Positions 11,560 to 23,661 of a stretch of DNA of 64,000 nt are shown one piece after another. The stretch is taken from contig CM069437.1 of NCBI GenBank assembly GCA_035610365.1, positions 52,724,093 to 52,788,092 of the forward strand, given 5' to 3'. The position numbers were made by a program, and so were the translations under genes. The stretch's first letter is position 1; each line of letters opens with the position of its first letter. Below the pieces are notes generated by a model, which did no database searches, had not been told where the DNA came from, and was given only the letters and a program-made list of their open reading frames with translations. The DNA comes from Aquatica leii (Eukaryota > Arthropoda > Insecta > Coleoptera > Lampyridae).

Positions 11560-12830
11560 ACTGTGCTAGCCGTTGCTTTGTTTTGTTACAAGAAGACCAG
11601 CGTAAAAATTATTGACTGTCCAACTCGAAGAACCTGATTTTCTTGTAACAACTTGAGGATTGTTTTGTCAAGATCAGAGTTCTAAGTTAACTTAGAGTCA
11701 ATGTCAATGTCTTAAGTACGTAATCTCATTCTTCCAGTTGACGTTTGTTCCAAACAGTTTTAAGTTGATTCTGTTTGTAGTGTTTTTTCTGCGATTAAAA
11801 GTGACAAGAGTAGCTTTGTTAACATTCATTTTAAGATTATTTTGTAAACACCACTTTTCGGTTATCTTTAATGCTGTTTTCATTGCAGTGCTCTGGTATT
11901 TTCCACGTGTCAGTATGACAATGTCATCGGCGTATCCTTAAGTGTAATAGCCTTTGTTGTTTAACTGGGTAAGCAGTTCAACGACTGTGAGGCACCACAG
12001 GAGCGGAGAGAGTACTCTTCCATGCGGACATCCCTTGTCGCTTCTACTGTCTTTTTCTTGCCATATAATTTGTTTTACGTTGTCCATCTTATCGTAGTAT
12101 TGTCGATCTGATGGTTTGCCATTGCAATTTTCATGGAGTGATAAGAAGTGTTGTCAAAGGCTCTTTGTATATCAAAGAACGCTCTAAAAACATACTTTTT
12201 ACGCTCTATAAATTTTTAATTTTTTTTCCACTTGTTGGTGTATTGCTGTATCCCATACCTTGGGCGTAGTTGAGACAAAAACTAAGGAGGGCAAAAAATC
12301 TAAATATTATTGTTCCAGATTTACCCTACAACTGTTGGTCTGCATATTTTTGTATGCAGTGTAATTTTCCAGAGAAGGGTAATTGCCCATCCTTGCACCC
12401 TCTCCAAACGGCGCCTTTGTCATATGCCTTTCCTATTTGGTAAGCATGTTGATATCTGTGGATCGAAAATGCTAAAAGCCAAAGAAATGAAGTTACACTA
12501 ATCGATCTGTAAGATCTGGGTAGCTGCTCTTGTCCGGCTTTAGAATAAATACCACTTTAGTCACTTTCCAGGCTTCGGGGATGTAACCTAGTGTTAGACT
12601 GTTGGAACATGTCTCTGAGTGGGTTAAGTAGTACATTTATCCGTTTCTGTAGCATCACAGGTTGTATACCATCGTTGCCAGAAAATTCGAAAGAACTAAA
12701 AAAGCTAATTATCCACTTTATCCTTTCTTTGCTGACAATTGTTTTTACTCTTTCCCAGTTTTTCCTTCTAGAGGTGTGCCTGGTTTCAACCAAATTGGAT
12801 TGTTTCACTGCTAAATAAATTTTTGTCAAA
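11560..12830 (-). pseudogene. LINE ORF2, reverse transcriptase domain
   Basis: The RT opens near 12,740 with a helix followed by GNDGIQPVMLQK, the 'PGPDGI-P-ML' motif of this group. The active-site box reads GYADDIVILTRGK at about 11,905-11,943 and is followed by NNLKMNVNKATLVTFN, the normal post-catalytic segment, and DSKLT near 11,690. An in-frame stop sits just ahead of the YADD box, and other breaks lie between the motifs. RT motifs beyond 11,560 are cut off by the inserted repeat. Confidence 0.85.
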
Positions 12831-13269
12831 AGAGATATTGTCTTATCTTTGGTTATAATACATTCTTGGTTTTTTTAAAGAGTGACTTGTTTTGAAATAA
12901 TTTTGTAAAGCCTAGCTGTAGAACGTGTGGTCTCTACTTCCTGTCAGAATCATTCTAGGCTGCTACCTTGGCTGCCTTAACATTTTTGCCATACTCTGTC
13001 AGAGTTTCATGTTCCAGTTTTTGATGGCTTTAGACTTATTAAACAGAAGCCTGACTTTTTGTCTGGTTCTTTCGAAGTCTTCGTGCCGCCAAATTGCGTG
13101 TTTTTTTTAACTTTTTGCTGACTAGGAACTATTAGAGGACAGCTTCTCTAAAAGGAGTCTATTATGGCCTCTTTTATCTAATAAGCATTAGCGTCTAGTA
13201 CTACTTTATTTGAAGAACTGCTGATGTTTTATCTTGTCTAGTAGTTTTTGTTTATATAGGTCCCATTCT

Positions 13270-13906
13270 GTCTTTCTTGGATTATAGGGTTGTGGCCAGA
13301 TAGTGATACTCGTCTAAGACTCGCCAATTGTTCACTGGTTGACTGAGATTCATAGTTGCAATTGTAATATCTATAACTTCCTGTCAGTTAGAGTTATGAA
13401 AAGTTGGTGTATTGTCTACAGTAGCTACTACTAGATTGCTAGTTACAATAAATTTCAATAACGACTTAGCCCTTATGTTGTGGTCAGTGCTGCCCCAATA
13501 CTAGTTTCTCTAATTCTTCGCAGGGCGGTCGCTCCTTAGAATCGTATGAAAGGTAGATTGAGCTTATAATGGCTTGGTCACTACCTTTCTCACTATTTCA
13601 TTTTATTTTTTCCGTAGTAATACATCTAGAACAAAATTTCATTAGTGGTATAAATTAAAAAATCTTTCTTATTATTATTGTTCTAGGACTTGCATGATTA
13701 TAAATAAGTTTATTGTTAGCACACCTTAGACCACGTATCTTTTTTTTGAATGGTTCTTGAATAAGTGTTAAATCGTAGTCTTTTGCTAGAAACTTCCTGC
13801 ATAAATTTGCATTAGCTGCCTTAGAGTAGTGTAGATTAATTTGTAGTATTTTCAGGTTTTTCCTTCTTATCTTTAGAACGGATAAAAAAAATGACTTCAT
13901 TAAAGC
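13270..13906 (-). pseudogene. LINE ORF2, endonuclease domain
   Basis: Apurinic-type endonuclease at the start of ORF2. From the Met at 13,900 it reads LKILQINLHYSKAANANL, then LIQEPF, which holds the catalytic Glu of the QEP motif, in the R1/LOA style. Farther on (about 13,500-13,300) come WGSTDHN and a segment like NRQEVIDITIATMNL, the late endonuclease region of the same family. The frame is open for 81 residues and then broken. This domain nicks the target for reverse transcription. Confidence 0.8.
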
Positions 13907-13959
13907 CTATGTATGCTACTCAGTTGATTAACTAAAATCCTCGTTTTGCATTGTTGTTT

Positions 13960-14940
13960 ATCAATACTGCCGACGTTCTGCATTCGTCTTCTACAGAAGG
14001 GACGTTAAGTAACCTACAAGCGTCGGTCTGTAGGTCTACCTTTCGCTTGTTCTGATCCTTGATCAGACAAAAAATTACTTCAAGTTTTTGTTTCTTGTAC
14101 CACTTGAAGACCTCTAGTTTGGCATTAGCTTACAGGTGCAGGTTAGATACTCGCTCACTCAACTAGAGTTTTGTGAGTTCGTCCTTCCATGCAACCACAT
14201 ATGTAGATGCCTGCTTCGAGGTAGTGGCTGGTAAAGATGTTGTCAATCAGGTTGTCTCTGGGTAGATAGCCACGTTCTTTTGTCAGTTTGGCATCTGGGT
14301 AGCCTACAGGGTAGATAGTCATCTTCGCCGTGGTGACTGCTTCAGCAAAATCAAGTTTGCTTTGAGTGCTTGCCTTTGATGTAGACGGATTGTCGCCTAC
14401 CTGCCTGGCTTTCTTTTTTGTATCTGCAAGGAAAGGAGTAGCATCGTCTGGTCGTGGTATTACTAATGTTTTTAGTTTTGCAGCATTGTTTAGCGCGTTC
14501 TTTGTGTTTCTTTTGCTTTTTTAAGAGATACTTCACTTAGTTGGATGGCTATGTCTCTTCTTGTCTTCCTGTTTTTAATTATCAGTCTGAACTGTCAACT
14601 ACGCAGTAGAAGTGTTTGTTGTTGTAGCAATTATCTAGGTCATCGGAGTCTGTGCCTCAGTAACCGGAAGCGGCAAAAAGTCCATCGATGTGTCGTTTTT
14701 AGATTGTAATAAATTTGTTACTAGGTTTTCCATACAAGTAAAAATTTTCCGCAACTAGAACATAAACATACAAAATTGATTTAATATTTTTGGACAGTGC
14801 CTGGTATCGAGAAAGCTTCGTTCGTGACGTATAAGCTTCTATGCCTGCATCTGATAGTGCTCTGTTCTGCACGGATCGCCTTCGACACATTCGAAATAAT
14901 GATTTTTTGCTAGATAGACAGATCTTTTAGACAGTCATGC
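13960..14940 (-). pseudogene. LINE ORF1 (gag-like) remnant
   Basis: Upstream of the endonuclease on the transcribed strand. Several broken frames are basic and Lys-rich, including a 61-residue frame at 14,351-14,536 and one at 14,699-14,890. A stretch near 14,060-14,120 reads as VFKWYKKQKLEVIF, followed by a segment resembling the ORF1 C-terminus of R1/LOA elements. I could not identify intact zinc knuckles. Frames shift repeatedly, so this is a pseudogene. The assignment rests mostly on position. Confidence 0.5.
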
Positions 14941-15309
14941 ATCTCTTTAGCCTGGTTCCCGTCGTAAAATTTAGGATTCTTATTGAGGTTTACTCCTCTT
15001 GATTCGGGCGGTTAAGTCAAGGCCCCCCGCCTATCTGCTTTAGAGGCATGAATACAATCAGCAGTTTAAGCATGACTTATCGGTTCCACTATGTGAGACC
15101 GGCATTGTATTGTTACGCCAGTACTCCTCGCTAAAGCACTACTGCTGGGCATTGGAGGGTCAATCCGCAAGGTGGCTTTCTCTCATATTGCGGAGTTTAC
15201 TCCGCTCAGAGAGATTACTGGCCGCCATCATGCTAACGAGCTGCGCTTTTTATCCGTCACCTGGACACGCACCTGATGGGTACCTATCCTCACGGAAAAA
15301 ATTTTCTAT

Positions 15310-17339
15310 ACTAGTTTTTGAAGTGTACTATTTATTAGGGTAACTTTAATATAAACTAATATTATAATTTTTTTTAGAAAACTTATTTATTAGACAAGCT
15401 AGCGGGGTTTCAAGCGGCAAGTGCGTGCATGCATAACATTTTAATATTTTTTTACTATGTATTTTTAAAATAAAATAATAAAACCTGACAAAGCTTGCAT
15501 AAAGCGGAAAATTTACTTAGTCTCGAGAGTTTTTGATATACCAGTTTTATCGTATTAATAAATCACAACCCTTATCATTTATTAATCTTAGGTATTTTAC
15601 AGATAATAATTGTGTTTATTCGTTTTATTTTTAAGTTGTATACACTAGAATTAATATTTTTTTTATTTTAGCAAATTATTATTTTTTCTTTATTTGCTTT
15701 TGATTTGTTTGCTTAATAACCTTATAAGGATTTTTTCTTTATTGGATCTTCTTCTTAATTCATTAATAAACAGCAGATAGCTGAATAATAGGATTTTTTA
15801 TGATCATTTGTAGTTGGTACTCAAGTATCAAACTAATTAACATAACTAAGTTTATTTAAATAATTTTCAACACTAATATGCGATATTTAGTAAATTTGCG
15901 CAATTTCTAGTCTCGTGTAATAACGATTTGAATCAATTAACTTTTAAACGATCTTATATATAATTCTGCGGTTCAACTTACTTAGTTACTTTCCAACATC
16001 GCCTAAAGCTACCAATCGACAAAGAACAACTTAAAACTTTTTCGCCAATATACTTATGTGTAAACACCAAATTTTGATACAATTAACCAAGTTTTAATTA
16101 CGAAGTACGTTGTTTATAGTAGCCAAATCAATCAATATCAGCTTTCAGATCATCTCCATTTCGTTATCGTAAAGTATTCGTATATTGAATTCGGAAAAAG
16201 TAAAGTAGAATTGCGCGAATTTTACCGATAATTCTGGAAAGAATGATAATCTTGTTTGTTTATTCGGGAAATGTAATATAAATTTACTCACCTTGAGTTT
16301 TATTTGTAGTTGACGATATTTGTTTAAAGATTGCATAAGCTAAGCATGTTTGATGTTGAATGTAAATAAATCCATATTTAAAACGTTAGAATATCTTAAT
16401 TATATTTATTGATAAATACACTATTGCAATAACTTTCACGTAAGTATATTTACATCTCTTATCACCTTGACATTTCTCGTTTAGGGTATTTCAATAAAAA
16501 AAATGATATTTTTTTACTCATCTGTTTACGGTACGGTCGTATTTTGATAGTGACGTAATAAATAAAGGCGAGGTTTGAATATTTTTATTTAAATTGTCGT
16601 GTTCGGAATGGACATTTAACTATTTTTTGTTTTTGACTAAATATGATAACCACGTAATACATACGACAACAGCGCCCTTGGACGAGTGTCTGCATAAAAA
16701 TTTACAATGTTTTTACTGTGATAGTTAAAAGATAAACATCGGTGAACCTTTCCTTTTGTTGTTAATAAATCCTTGCGCTGGCATTACTATCGGTCAATAT
16801 TTGTTGTTTCCCCCATCTTTGTTTATCTGTTTTTTATTACGATTGTTTAATAATGCTGATCGCAAATTTGCTAGTTAGTTGTTTGTCTACTATGTTGGTT
16901 ATTTTATTACAGAGTTGTTTTACTTTATTTACTCATTACGGTTTACATATAGTTTTGTACTCAAGCATGTAGTCTCCCTATCTACGTTTTCTACTTGCAT
17001 TTTCTTCGAGAGTCGATCATTTTGGTAACAAGAATTCACTTGGAATCATGCAAATTTGAAATTGTTTGTCTTTTTGTTACCTTTCTAATGTTTTATTTAT
17101 ACACCAAATTAGCATTAGCGTCAACAGTAGTCGCTTTTTATAAATTGTTTCCGAAAACTACAAAAATATTGATTATAGCTTTCATAAGTTCTTTGTTACC
17201 GAATGTTTGAGCGTTAAGTTTGAGAAAATGGTTACCAATGTTGCAATCAGATAGTTTTTAATATCTCAATTTTAAAATGTACTAGGTAGAACACGTGATT
17301 TTTTTAGAACCAGTAAAAGTACAATCGGCAGTCGGCTAT
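15310..17339. other. Gene-poor AT-rich stretch
   Basis: No protein, RNA gene or strong repeat was recognised between the LINE 5' end and the second copy of repeat B. Short frames (16,145-16,336 minus; 16,995-17,210 plus) have the Phe/Ile/Lys-rich composition expected of chance translation of AT-rich DNA. Confidence 0.4.
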
Positions 17340-18075
17340 TCAGTTTGTTATGTTAAAAAGTTGGTAGGTTAAAATTGTTCGAGTATAAAATTTATCCTCG
17401 ACACGCCTACTTTTTGTAGACGGCTGTCAAACGATTTTTTTCCCGTAACGTTTTGTATAACACGGATCGTTTAGCGGTAGGTTTAGGCCCAACAAGACTT
17501 TCATTATTAAGTTGTTTCACGCAATTCTACGTGAATACTATGTAGTCGAATTCTACGTATTGTTGAGTGAAAGCTTATTTTGGGGTATGCGATTATATAA
17601 CTTTTTTTGTATTGAGGGCTTAAATTAATCCGTTAGCGGGTCCGATCCCTCAACCCGTAACTTTATCAGTGACGGTTGATAAAATATCTGCTGTTCGAAA
17701 AGTTTCCATGACGTCAGATCGCTGAAGGCCAGGGGTTGAACACCACTTTATGGGAAAAAATACTTACACAAGTGCGAAGTGAATTAGAAGGAAGCTCGGC
17801 GCATTTTTTTATGTCAAAGATCGTATGAATTACATCAAGTTACTTGTGATAACGCCGTCAAACGTGTCAAATTTCAGATTACGTTTTAGGTCATACTGGT
17901 ACAGAATTAGCTAATCCCCTACTGGATTTTCTATTTATACGAATACTTCTTTGATGATCATGTTGATTATTGGAATGGCCACACGTACATACTAGGTTGT
18001 AATCACAATAATTAAAATTAAACTCTTTTTTTGTGTGTCACATGCTTATCTGGTGCGCTTTAATTTTCTATACTT
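17340..18075 (+). repeat. Dispersed repeat family B, copy 2
   Basis: Second copy of the repeat seen inside the LINE at 10,446, in the same orientation and with the same ordered blocks, from GTTATGTTAAAAAGTTGG through AATTAGCTAATCCCCTACTG to a CACGTACAT region. It lies immediately next to the Helitron remnant. Similarity fades near 18,075. No coding capacity was seen. Confidence 0.65.
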
Positions 18076-18109
18076 TGGATTTTCGTATTCTTGTAATTTA
18101 ACTTTCATT

Positions 18110-19760
18110 TCGCTCGATTTTTCGACAGAAACACGGCTTGGAGAAATCTTTAGCAGATGGATCGTTTAGCAATGCAATTTTTATGTTTGCCGTCACCTGA
18201 AATTTCTTCACATAGATTTGATGTTAGTAAAATCATTGCGTCTCCAAAGCATCTCGAGTTATTGCGTAGATCTTTTAATGTTTAGTCAAATGACAGCAAA
18301 TAATGTGCGTACCTGACTTAGAGATACAGAAATCATTGCTTCAGCGATTGCCGTTTTTAAAGAAATGAAGCTCTTGATATACAGCACGAAATGTTTGGCA
18401 CACTATACCATTAACAGTTTGCATACGAATATTCACCAGCAAACAACCGCAAATAAAAGTATTCATGATTTTTTGGATAAACTGTGTAAATGCGACCAAG
18501 AGCATTAGTAGAATGCACATCTCGATGACCAGGAACTGCATTGCCTTGCTTGTATTCCAAATGTACTAAAGTGGCATCTCCAAATATAACAAAGTTAGTG
18601 CAAACGAATCGCTTTGACAAATCTCAAAGAAATTGGTCAATGATGTCGCTAGAGGTGTTTCAGCACATTAAACAACATTTGACGCAGTGAAATATACTCG
18701 TATAACAGTGGGATGGCGTTCGTAAATAAGGCAAAAAAAAATATAGGCCAAATCGCCTCATTGCAGTTTACATATCAATCAACTTGATTATTAAGTATTG
18801 GAGGTTTCTATGCCAAAAACCATCATATTGCTGCTTTTCATAACATATTTAAAAATTTATTTGATAGACAATGTCTCTTAAATGTGTTGGAAATAAAAGT
18901 GGCAAATAACGAACAATCCAGCTGTTGTCAACTCCGAAATAGTTTTTCTTTCACTTTTATTGTGATTGTTAGACCGTTATCATGGGGTGATCGACGCCGA
19001 TATAGTGGATAACCATTGTTGTCAGTAATGGTTTCTGTCAATTTTTGTGGATAACGTTTGGAACTCTTACCGTCGACAATGCACGCTGATTAGGGGTTGA
19101 TAGCGCTACACGGTCTATGAATCATATTTGTAATCACTACATCATGTAAGTCTAGATTGGTTTCGGGATCAGGAATCTCGTCACATATGATATCATTTAT
19201 TTAGCCTGGTCAAATTTTTTTGACTCACCAAATAATAATTTGTTTTTGCCATTCCACTGATACATCTAGCATTGAGTATCTCTAAAGACGCGTTGCTTAA
19301 AAATGTAGTTCATGAGCGACCAGACTTTTTGCTTGAAGACACGTGCGGTGATGTCGTATCGAACACTTTATTTTTTTCTGGGAAGCAGCACTTGAACAAT
19401 TTCTATTCATTTCGGATTACACGTAAGAGTAATGAATGGATCTGACCGACCGTAATGACAAACATATGTCATTGCATCTTATCCATATTTATGCATATCC
19501 GCGGACTACCTGTGTACGTCACTTGTAGAATAATCAATCAACCAACATTAGCTGCATCTCCTTTGGTGCTAATTGCATCGCGTAAATGGATATACTCCTC
19601 AGACGCAGTTAGGTTTAGTACAACCGATTGAAAAATGACTCTGCGTTTCGATTTTGACGTAAACGTCGACGCAATGCTGAAGTAATCGACGAAATCGCAG
19701 CAAATTGTTTTCAGCATTTTCACGAATCATCAAACGATATGCGTAATCATTCATCTAGTC
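18110..19760 (-). pseudogene. Helitron Rep-helicase, central piece
   Basis: Continues the protein after the insertion. In order: NDYAYRLMIREN (about 19,735), EEYIHLRDAI (about 19,590), a decayed region where the Rep 'FQKRGLPHAH' motif should be (about 19,230), EIPDPETNLDLHDVV (about 19,150), YPLYRRRSP (about 18,990), then AVPGHRDVHSTNALGRIYTV (about 18,540-18,470) and QTVNGIVCQTFRA (about 18,400). Frames change several times and there are in-frame stops. The two His of the Rep active site are not visible. The helicase proper is absent. Confidence 0.85.
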
Positions 19761-20025
19761 AACCTTCTTGGTAATTTTCTTACCTTAAATAAAAACAGTA
19801 AAAGTAGTATCTTACAAGAAAAACTCACGTTCGTATTCTCGGAAGGGGTGGACAGAACCGTTTGATTACTAAATTCCCGAAGATCAGCTTTAGCATAATT
19901 AAAAAGAGTTAAGATAAATAATTTAATATTGGTTGCCAGTCCTCTGCTCAATATTCTCCAAACAAACAGCCCTTAATCCCTCAGTCGACTTTTACGACTT
20001 CCTGGGATATTAAAATTGGTTCTAC

Positions 20026-20165
20026 CCCAAACAACACATTGGTACAAAAAACGTCTAAATGTCCGTCTAATAAACGTTAATAACGCGTTTAAAAACGTTT
20101 TTATGTCTAATAAACGTCTATTAGCCGGACATTTAGACGTTTTTTATACCAATGTGTTGCTTGGG
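20026..20165. mobile_element. Palindromic MITE inside the Helitron
   Basis: A 140-bp near-perfect palindrome. The left end CCCAAACAACACATTGGTA and the right end (inverted) CCCAAGCAACACATTGGTAT enclose arms of about 60 bp each with repeated AACGTCTAAATGTCC and TAATAAACGT motifs. It interrupts Helitron coding sequence. The CCCAAGCAAC terminus is shared in style with the elements at 55,650 and 60,277. It could fold into a long hairpin. Confidence 0.8.
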
Positions 20166-20238
20166 ACATTTTTTGGAAACCAAAACCAAACGGAGGAAAA
20201 TTTATGTCATGTCGAAATAAAAACTAAGAAATTAATGT

Positions 20239-20637
20239 CTATATTATCTTGATATTGAAGTGATACCCATCGTTTCCTTGCCAAAACATGAGCAGGTATT
20301 GTAAGGTGTCATATAAACGCTGTGTTTCATATATTTGTTGCAGTTGTCTAGCATCGCGACTTGAAAGCACAATATCGCGCGTTTTCAAATTTTCACCAAC
20401 AATAAAGATTGCGATTTCATTTATTGTTCGAGTATTAAATCTGCGTTCGTGTCTTCCAGCTGGTTGTTTATCCGCTGTGATCAAAACTTTGTAGTTATCA
20501 TTTGGCATGCGCTCTAACGCAGTCTTGAACAATCTTACTAATGCATGATGTTTATGAAGTAGTTTTTGCAGATCTTGAAAAATTGCTCTTTTCATTGCTG
20601 TGTTGATGTCTGGACGCCGATCAAGTTGTTCTTCCAT
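20239..20637 (-). pseudogene. Helitron Rep-helicase, N-terminal piece
   Basis: An open frame of 132 residues matching the 'Helitron helicase-like' N-terminal region of RepHel proteins. It contains LLHKHHALVRLFKTALERMP, then a segment where these proteins read NE-A-IIVGEN, and ends with LMFWQGNDGYHFNIK, a hallmark of the family. The frame is intact up to 20,239, where foreign sequence begins. The protein would replicate the element by rolling circle in the nucleus. Confidence 0.9.
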
Positions 20638-20813
20638 ATTTATTTATAATCACAAATTTTTTAAAATGTTGGCATGTCTTATTTATTTTAGAGACAAATT
20701 CAAAGACTTCCTACCTATAATTTAACCTACATTTGAGCAAATTTTGTACCTTAAAGAATATGAGCATTTACTCTCTTGAACATAAATTACCGTGTGATAA
20801 GTCAGACGATTTC

Positions 20814-20933
20814 TCATTGCCAACCGAGCTGTTTCCCGCGGCGCTTTTTTTGTGCGACTTCTCGTTCTTCTTCAGATGTTCCGAAGCCTAATTTCATTTG
20901 TTGGGAGAGATTAAACCTTCTGGGTTCCGGCAT
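20814..20933 (-). CDS. Small basic ORF upstream of the Helitron protein
   Basis: A 39-residue frame that starts at an ATG preceded by TTATTAACA, rich in Glu, Lys and Arg (SEEEREVAQKKRRGKQ). It lies just downstream of a TATA box and heat-shock-like elements and about 180 bp upstream of the Helitron frame on the same strand. It may be the original N-terminal exon of the Helitron protein. I do not recognise it independently, and it could be chance. Confidence 0.35.
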   Translation of the reverse strand: MPEPRRFNLSQQMKLGFGTSEEEREVAQKKRRGKQLGWQ

Positions 20934-21046
20934 TGTTAATAATAATACTCGCGCAATACAATTTATTATTAACACTCACACAAAACAAACAAATCGACAG
21001 GTTTTTTCAAAACAAATCACAAATATAAAAAAAAATTTACACTTTT

Positions 21047-21092
21047 GAGACTTATATACTGACAGGAATGTTCCAAGAGTTTCTCATACATT
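21047..21092 (-). promoter_or_regulatory. Heat-shock-element-like cluster with TATA box
   Basis: Read on the minus strand: GAAACTCTTGGAACATTCC, then about 12 bp later TATATAAG. The first block follows the alternating nGAAn/nTTCn 5-bp pattern of heat-shock factor sites (GAA, imperfect TCT, GAA, TTC). The TATA box lies about 115 bp upstream of the small ORF at 20,933. The arrangement fits a stress-inducible promoter for the Helitron, but this is read from motifs only. Confidence 0.45.
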
Positions 21093-21099
21093 CTGTGAT

Positions 21100-23600
21100 T
21101 TGGAATGATTAAGACCAATCGATTTGACAGTTGTGATTTGTTCTCTATATTTTTGTTTACATTTCGATTCGAGTATTTTTTATGTATTTTAATATGCTAT
21201 TTTCCCACTGTTATCCGTTGAATTTCTGTTCTATAATGTGTAGATGTCACTGATTTGCGGTACACATCAGCTATTACAAAAACGCTATAAGCGTGTGTGA
21301 CGTGAGCTGTCAATTGCGGAAAATGGATGAGTTCCAAATCTAATTTATTTAAAAATTAATTTTCTTTATAATTCTTTTCTGTGAATTTTTCCTTTATTTT
21401 CATAGTTATTCTGCTATTCGAAACAGAGACGAATCCAACAAATTAGAGATCATTGTAATTGTAATTGTAAACGATTTTTTATACGATGGTGCTTGGGTAT
21501 GGAAATGCTTTGGCATACAAGTGACGTACTTTAGATGGAATTCATATTTGTTACTTGCGCGCTGATATAGTACATATTTGACAATCTTAAGAACGAATTT
21601 AATACCTACAATAATACAAACAATGACAGTAACAAAACGACAACAATAATGACAACATTGACTCAACTCAAAAAAATTGTTTACGAACTACTATAGCATA
21701 CGTGATAAATTAAATCTTGACGTGTCGAAACGTAGTTTTTAAACACATTGGCTTAAACAGACGATGTAAGTATTTTTTTAAAGATGTTACCTTAAGAATC
21801 AATAATAAAAAGAATATTCAACCAGTTTTAGCGTAAACACTTGAAAGCTGACACATCTACAAAAATGTTAATATTTTATAGAGCTCAGATATTTTGTATA
21901 TAATTATATATTGATTTGCTCTCGTAAATAAGATAATAATTGCACTCTGATAACTAAATGTAGGTCAGTTAATTTTTCACAAATTTTAAAAACCAAAAAC
22001 GTTAATTTTTGTTGACGATATAACTTTATTTGGTGTTGCAAACATTTAAATCGTATATTGTTTTATCTGTCAAAAAAGTACATTTTTATTTACCATTTAT
22101 TATTTTTTTAGTACTTTTACAATACGCTGTTAAAGTTTTGCAACAAATAAAAAGTTTGGTTCTAACGATACATCGTGTTTAAAACCGAAATGTGAAGTTT
22201 TCTATTTAGTTTTTCTCATGTTTTGATTTAATACGTAACAGTTGCGTTTGTATTTTGAATTCAAAGCTAAATATATTTCTTCATAGTTAAGTAAAACCGG
22301 AAAAAACTCGATTAGCGTTTTTATCGTATTTTGCCACGTGTAATAAATTTTATATATAGATAACAGCAAAAATGTGAGTTGCATGTGTTTGTATTATTAA
22401 TAGTAATTTAATTCTATTGTTGTTTTCGTAGTATTTTTTCCGTATTTCACTGACACGTGTAGTACATACGCAAAACAAACACCGCCGATAATAAGGATAA
22501 TAACTTAATAAGACAATTATTACCATACAATTAAATGAATGAATATTTATAAGATTATAATAATAACCATTAAGAATATGCGCAAATAGTCGATTACATA
22601 AAAATAATATTTGTTTATCTCGAATAAATAAAAAAAATTCAATATTGCTTTAATGATGTTTATTTCGTAAAGCTTAAGACTAACGCCTACGCGTATTAAT
22701 TAATCCAAAATGGATAGAAGTTAATTTTCTTGTCTTTTCAATAATAAATGTGAGTAATTAAAATTATTTCTGGAGAAAAATTGATAAAGGCCTGATTAAT
22801 TATTGCGGTCTTTTAATATTTTATCCGGCACTTTCCAATTTTCACGGAGTGATATATAAGTCTATTTTTACCCCGTGACACACTTCTATGCGTGGAAATA
22901 TTTATAATTTTTTTATGTTAAGCCAAGAAGAAGTCGAAAGAATAATGGTGGCGTTACTGATATTTATTTAATTATTTTTACCCAGTATGCGTTACATCAA
23001 TATTCGTCGTTAACTCGAATTCTTTTGTAATGCGTTTCGTATTGAAGTCGTTATGATGATAAATTAAGAAAAATACTTTTATATGTCCTTTTTTGTTACG
23101 TTTTTTAAGTTTCTATTAAAAATGTTTTGTAAGTTTTTTTAAAACACTTAGAATATTTTTTTCTTGATAGCTTTTACGATCAGATTTGATATAAAAAAAC
23201 AAAACAAAATTAAGACAGCATACGCGTTGCGTTTATGAACAAAACCTTAAATTCAAAACCTACGATTTCACAAAAGTTGGTTTAGATTATTAAAATTGCA
23301 ATTGTAACGTTACAGTGAGTAAGCGATTCGGTAACAACTTTTAGAAACATTTTAAAGTCTTACTTTGATGGCATTTAAACAATTGCATTAATATTGTTGT
23401 ATCCCAATGTCATTTACGTTGTGGTTTTATCCCGGAGTTTTATATAAAACTATTTTTAATTACGCGGGTGTAAAATCAACTTAGTAGTTATCTTTTATAC
23501 ATACAATGGGTACCGAATGTATGGAACCGGTTAAATCAATAAAATTTAATATGCATGCTGTTTACAAAGCCTTCTATTATTTCTACAATTTTGTTATTTT
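21100..23600. other. Gene-poor AT-rich stretch
   Basis: Nothing was recognised. An 86-residue minus frame at 21,406-21,666 begins with a Cys-rich hydrophobic run (CCHYCCRFVTVIVCIIVGI) that could be one membrane span, but nothing around it supports a gene. The rest is short AT-rich frames. Confidence 0.35.
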
Positions 23601-23661
23601 TTTAAATAAATAAAAAACAAGAACGGTAGCTGCACATACAACTTGTTCTTTTTTTTTAATA

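Larger units (their letters stand above)
9950..15300 (-). mobile_element. R1/LOA-like non-LTR retrotransposon, decayed
   Basis: A nearly full-length LINE on the minus strand. In transcription order: a GC-rich 5' leader (about 15,300-14,950), a gag-like ORF1 (to about 13,950), endonuclease, reverse transcriptase with a YADD box, then an RNase H-like tail and C-terminus. It is degraded by many stops and shifts and is interrupted at about 10,440-11,450 by an unrelated dispersed repeat. The endonuclease opening and the RNase H after the RT point to the R1/LOA side of the Jockey group. The exact clade is not certain. Confidence 0.8.
18110..20933 (-). mobile_element. RepHel Helitron, truncated
   Basis: A minus-strand Helitron holding the N-terminal and central part of the Rep-helicase protein. 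Protein-coding pieces run from about 20,637 to 18,110, with an insertion of about 480 bp at 19,760-20,238 that includes a palindromic MITE. The PIF1-type helicase domain is missing beyond 18,110, so the copy is cut off. Termini (5' TC, 3' hairpin and CTRR) were not identified. Confidence 0.85.
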
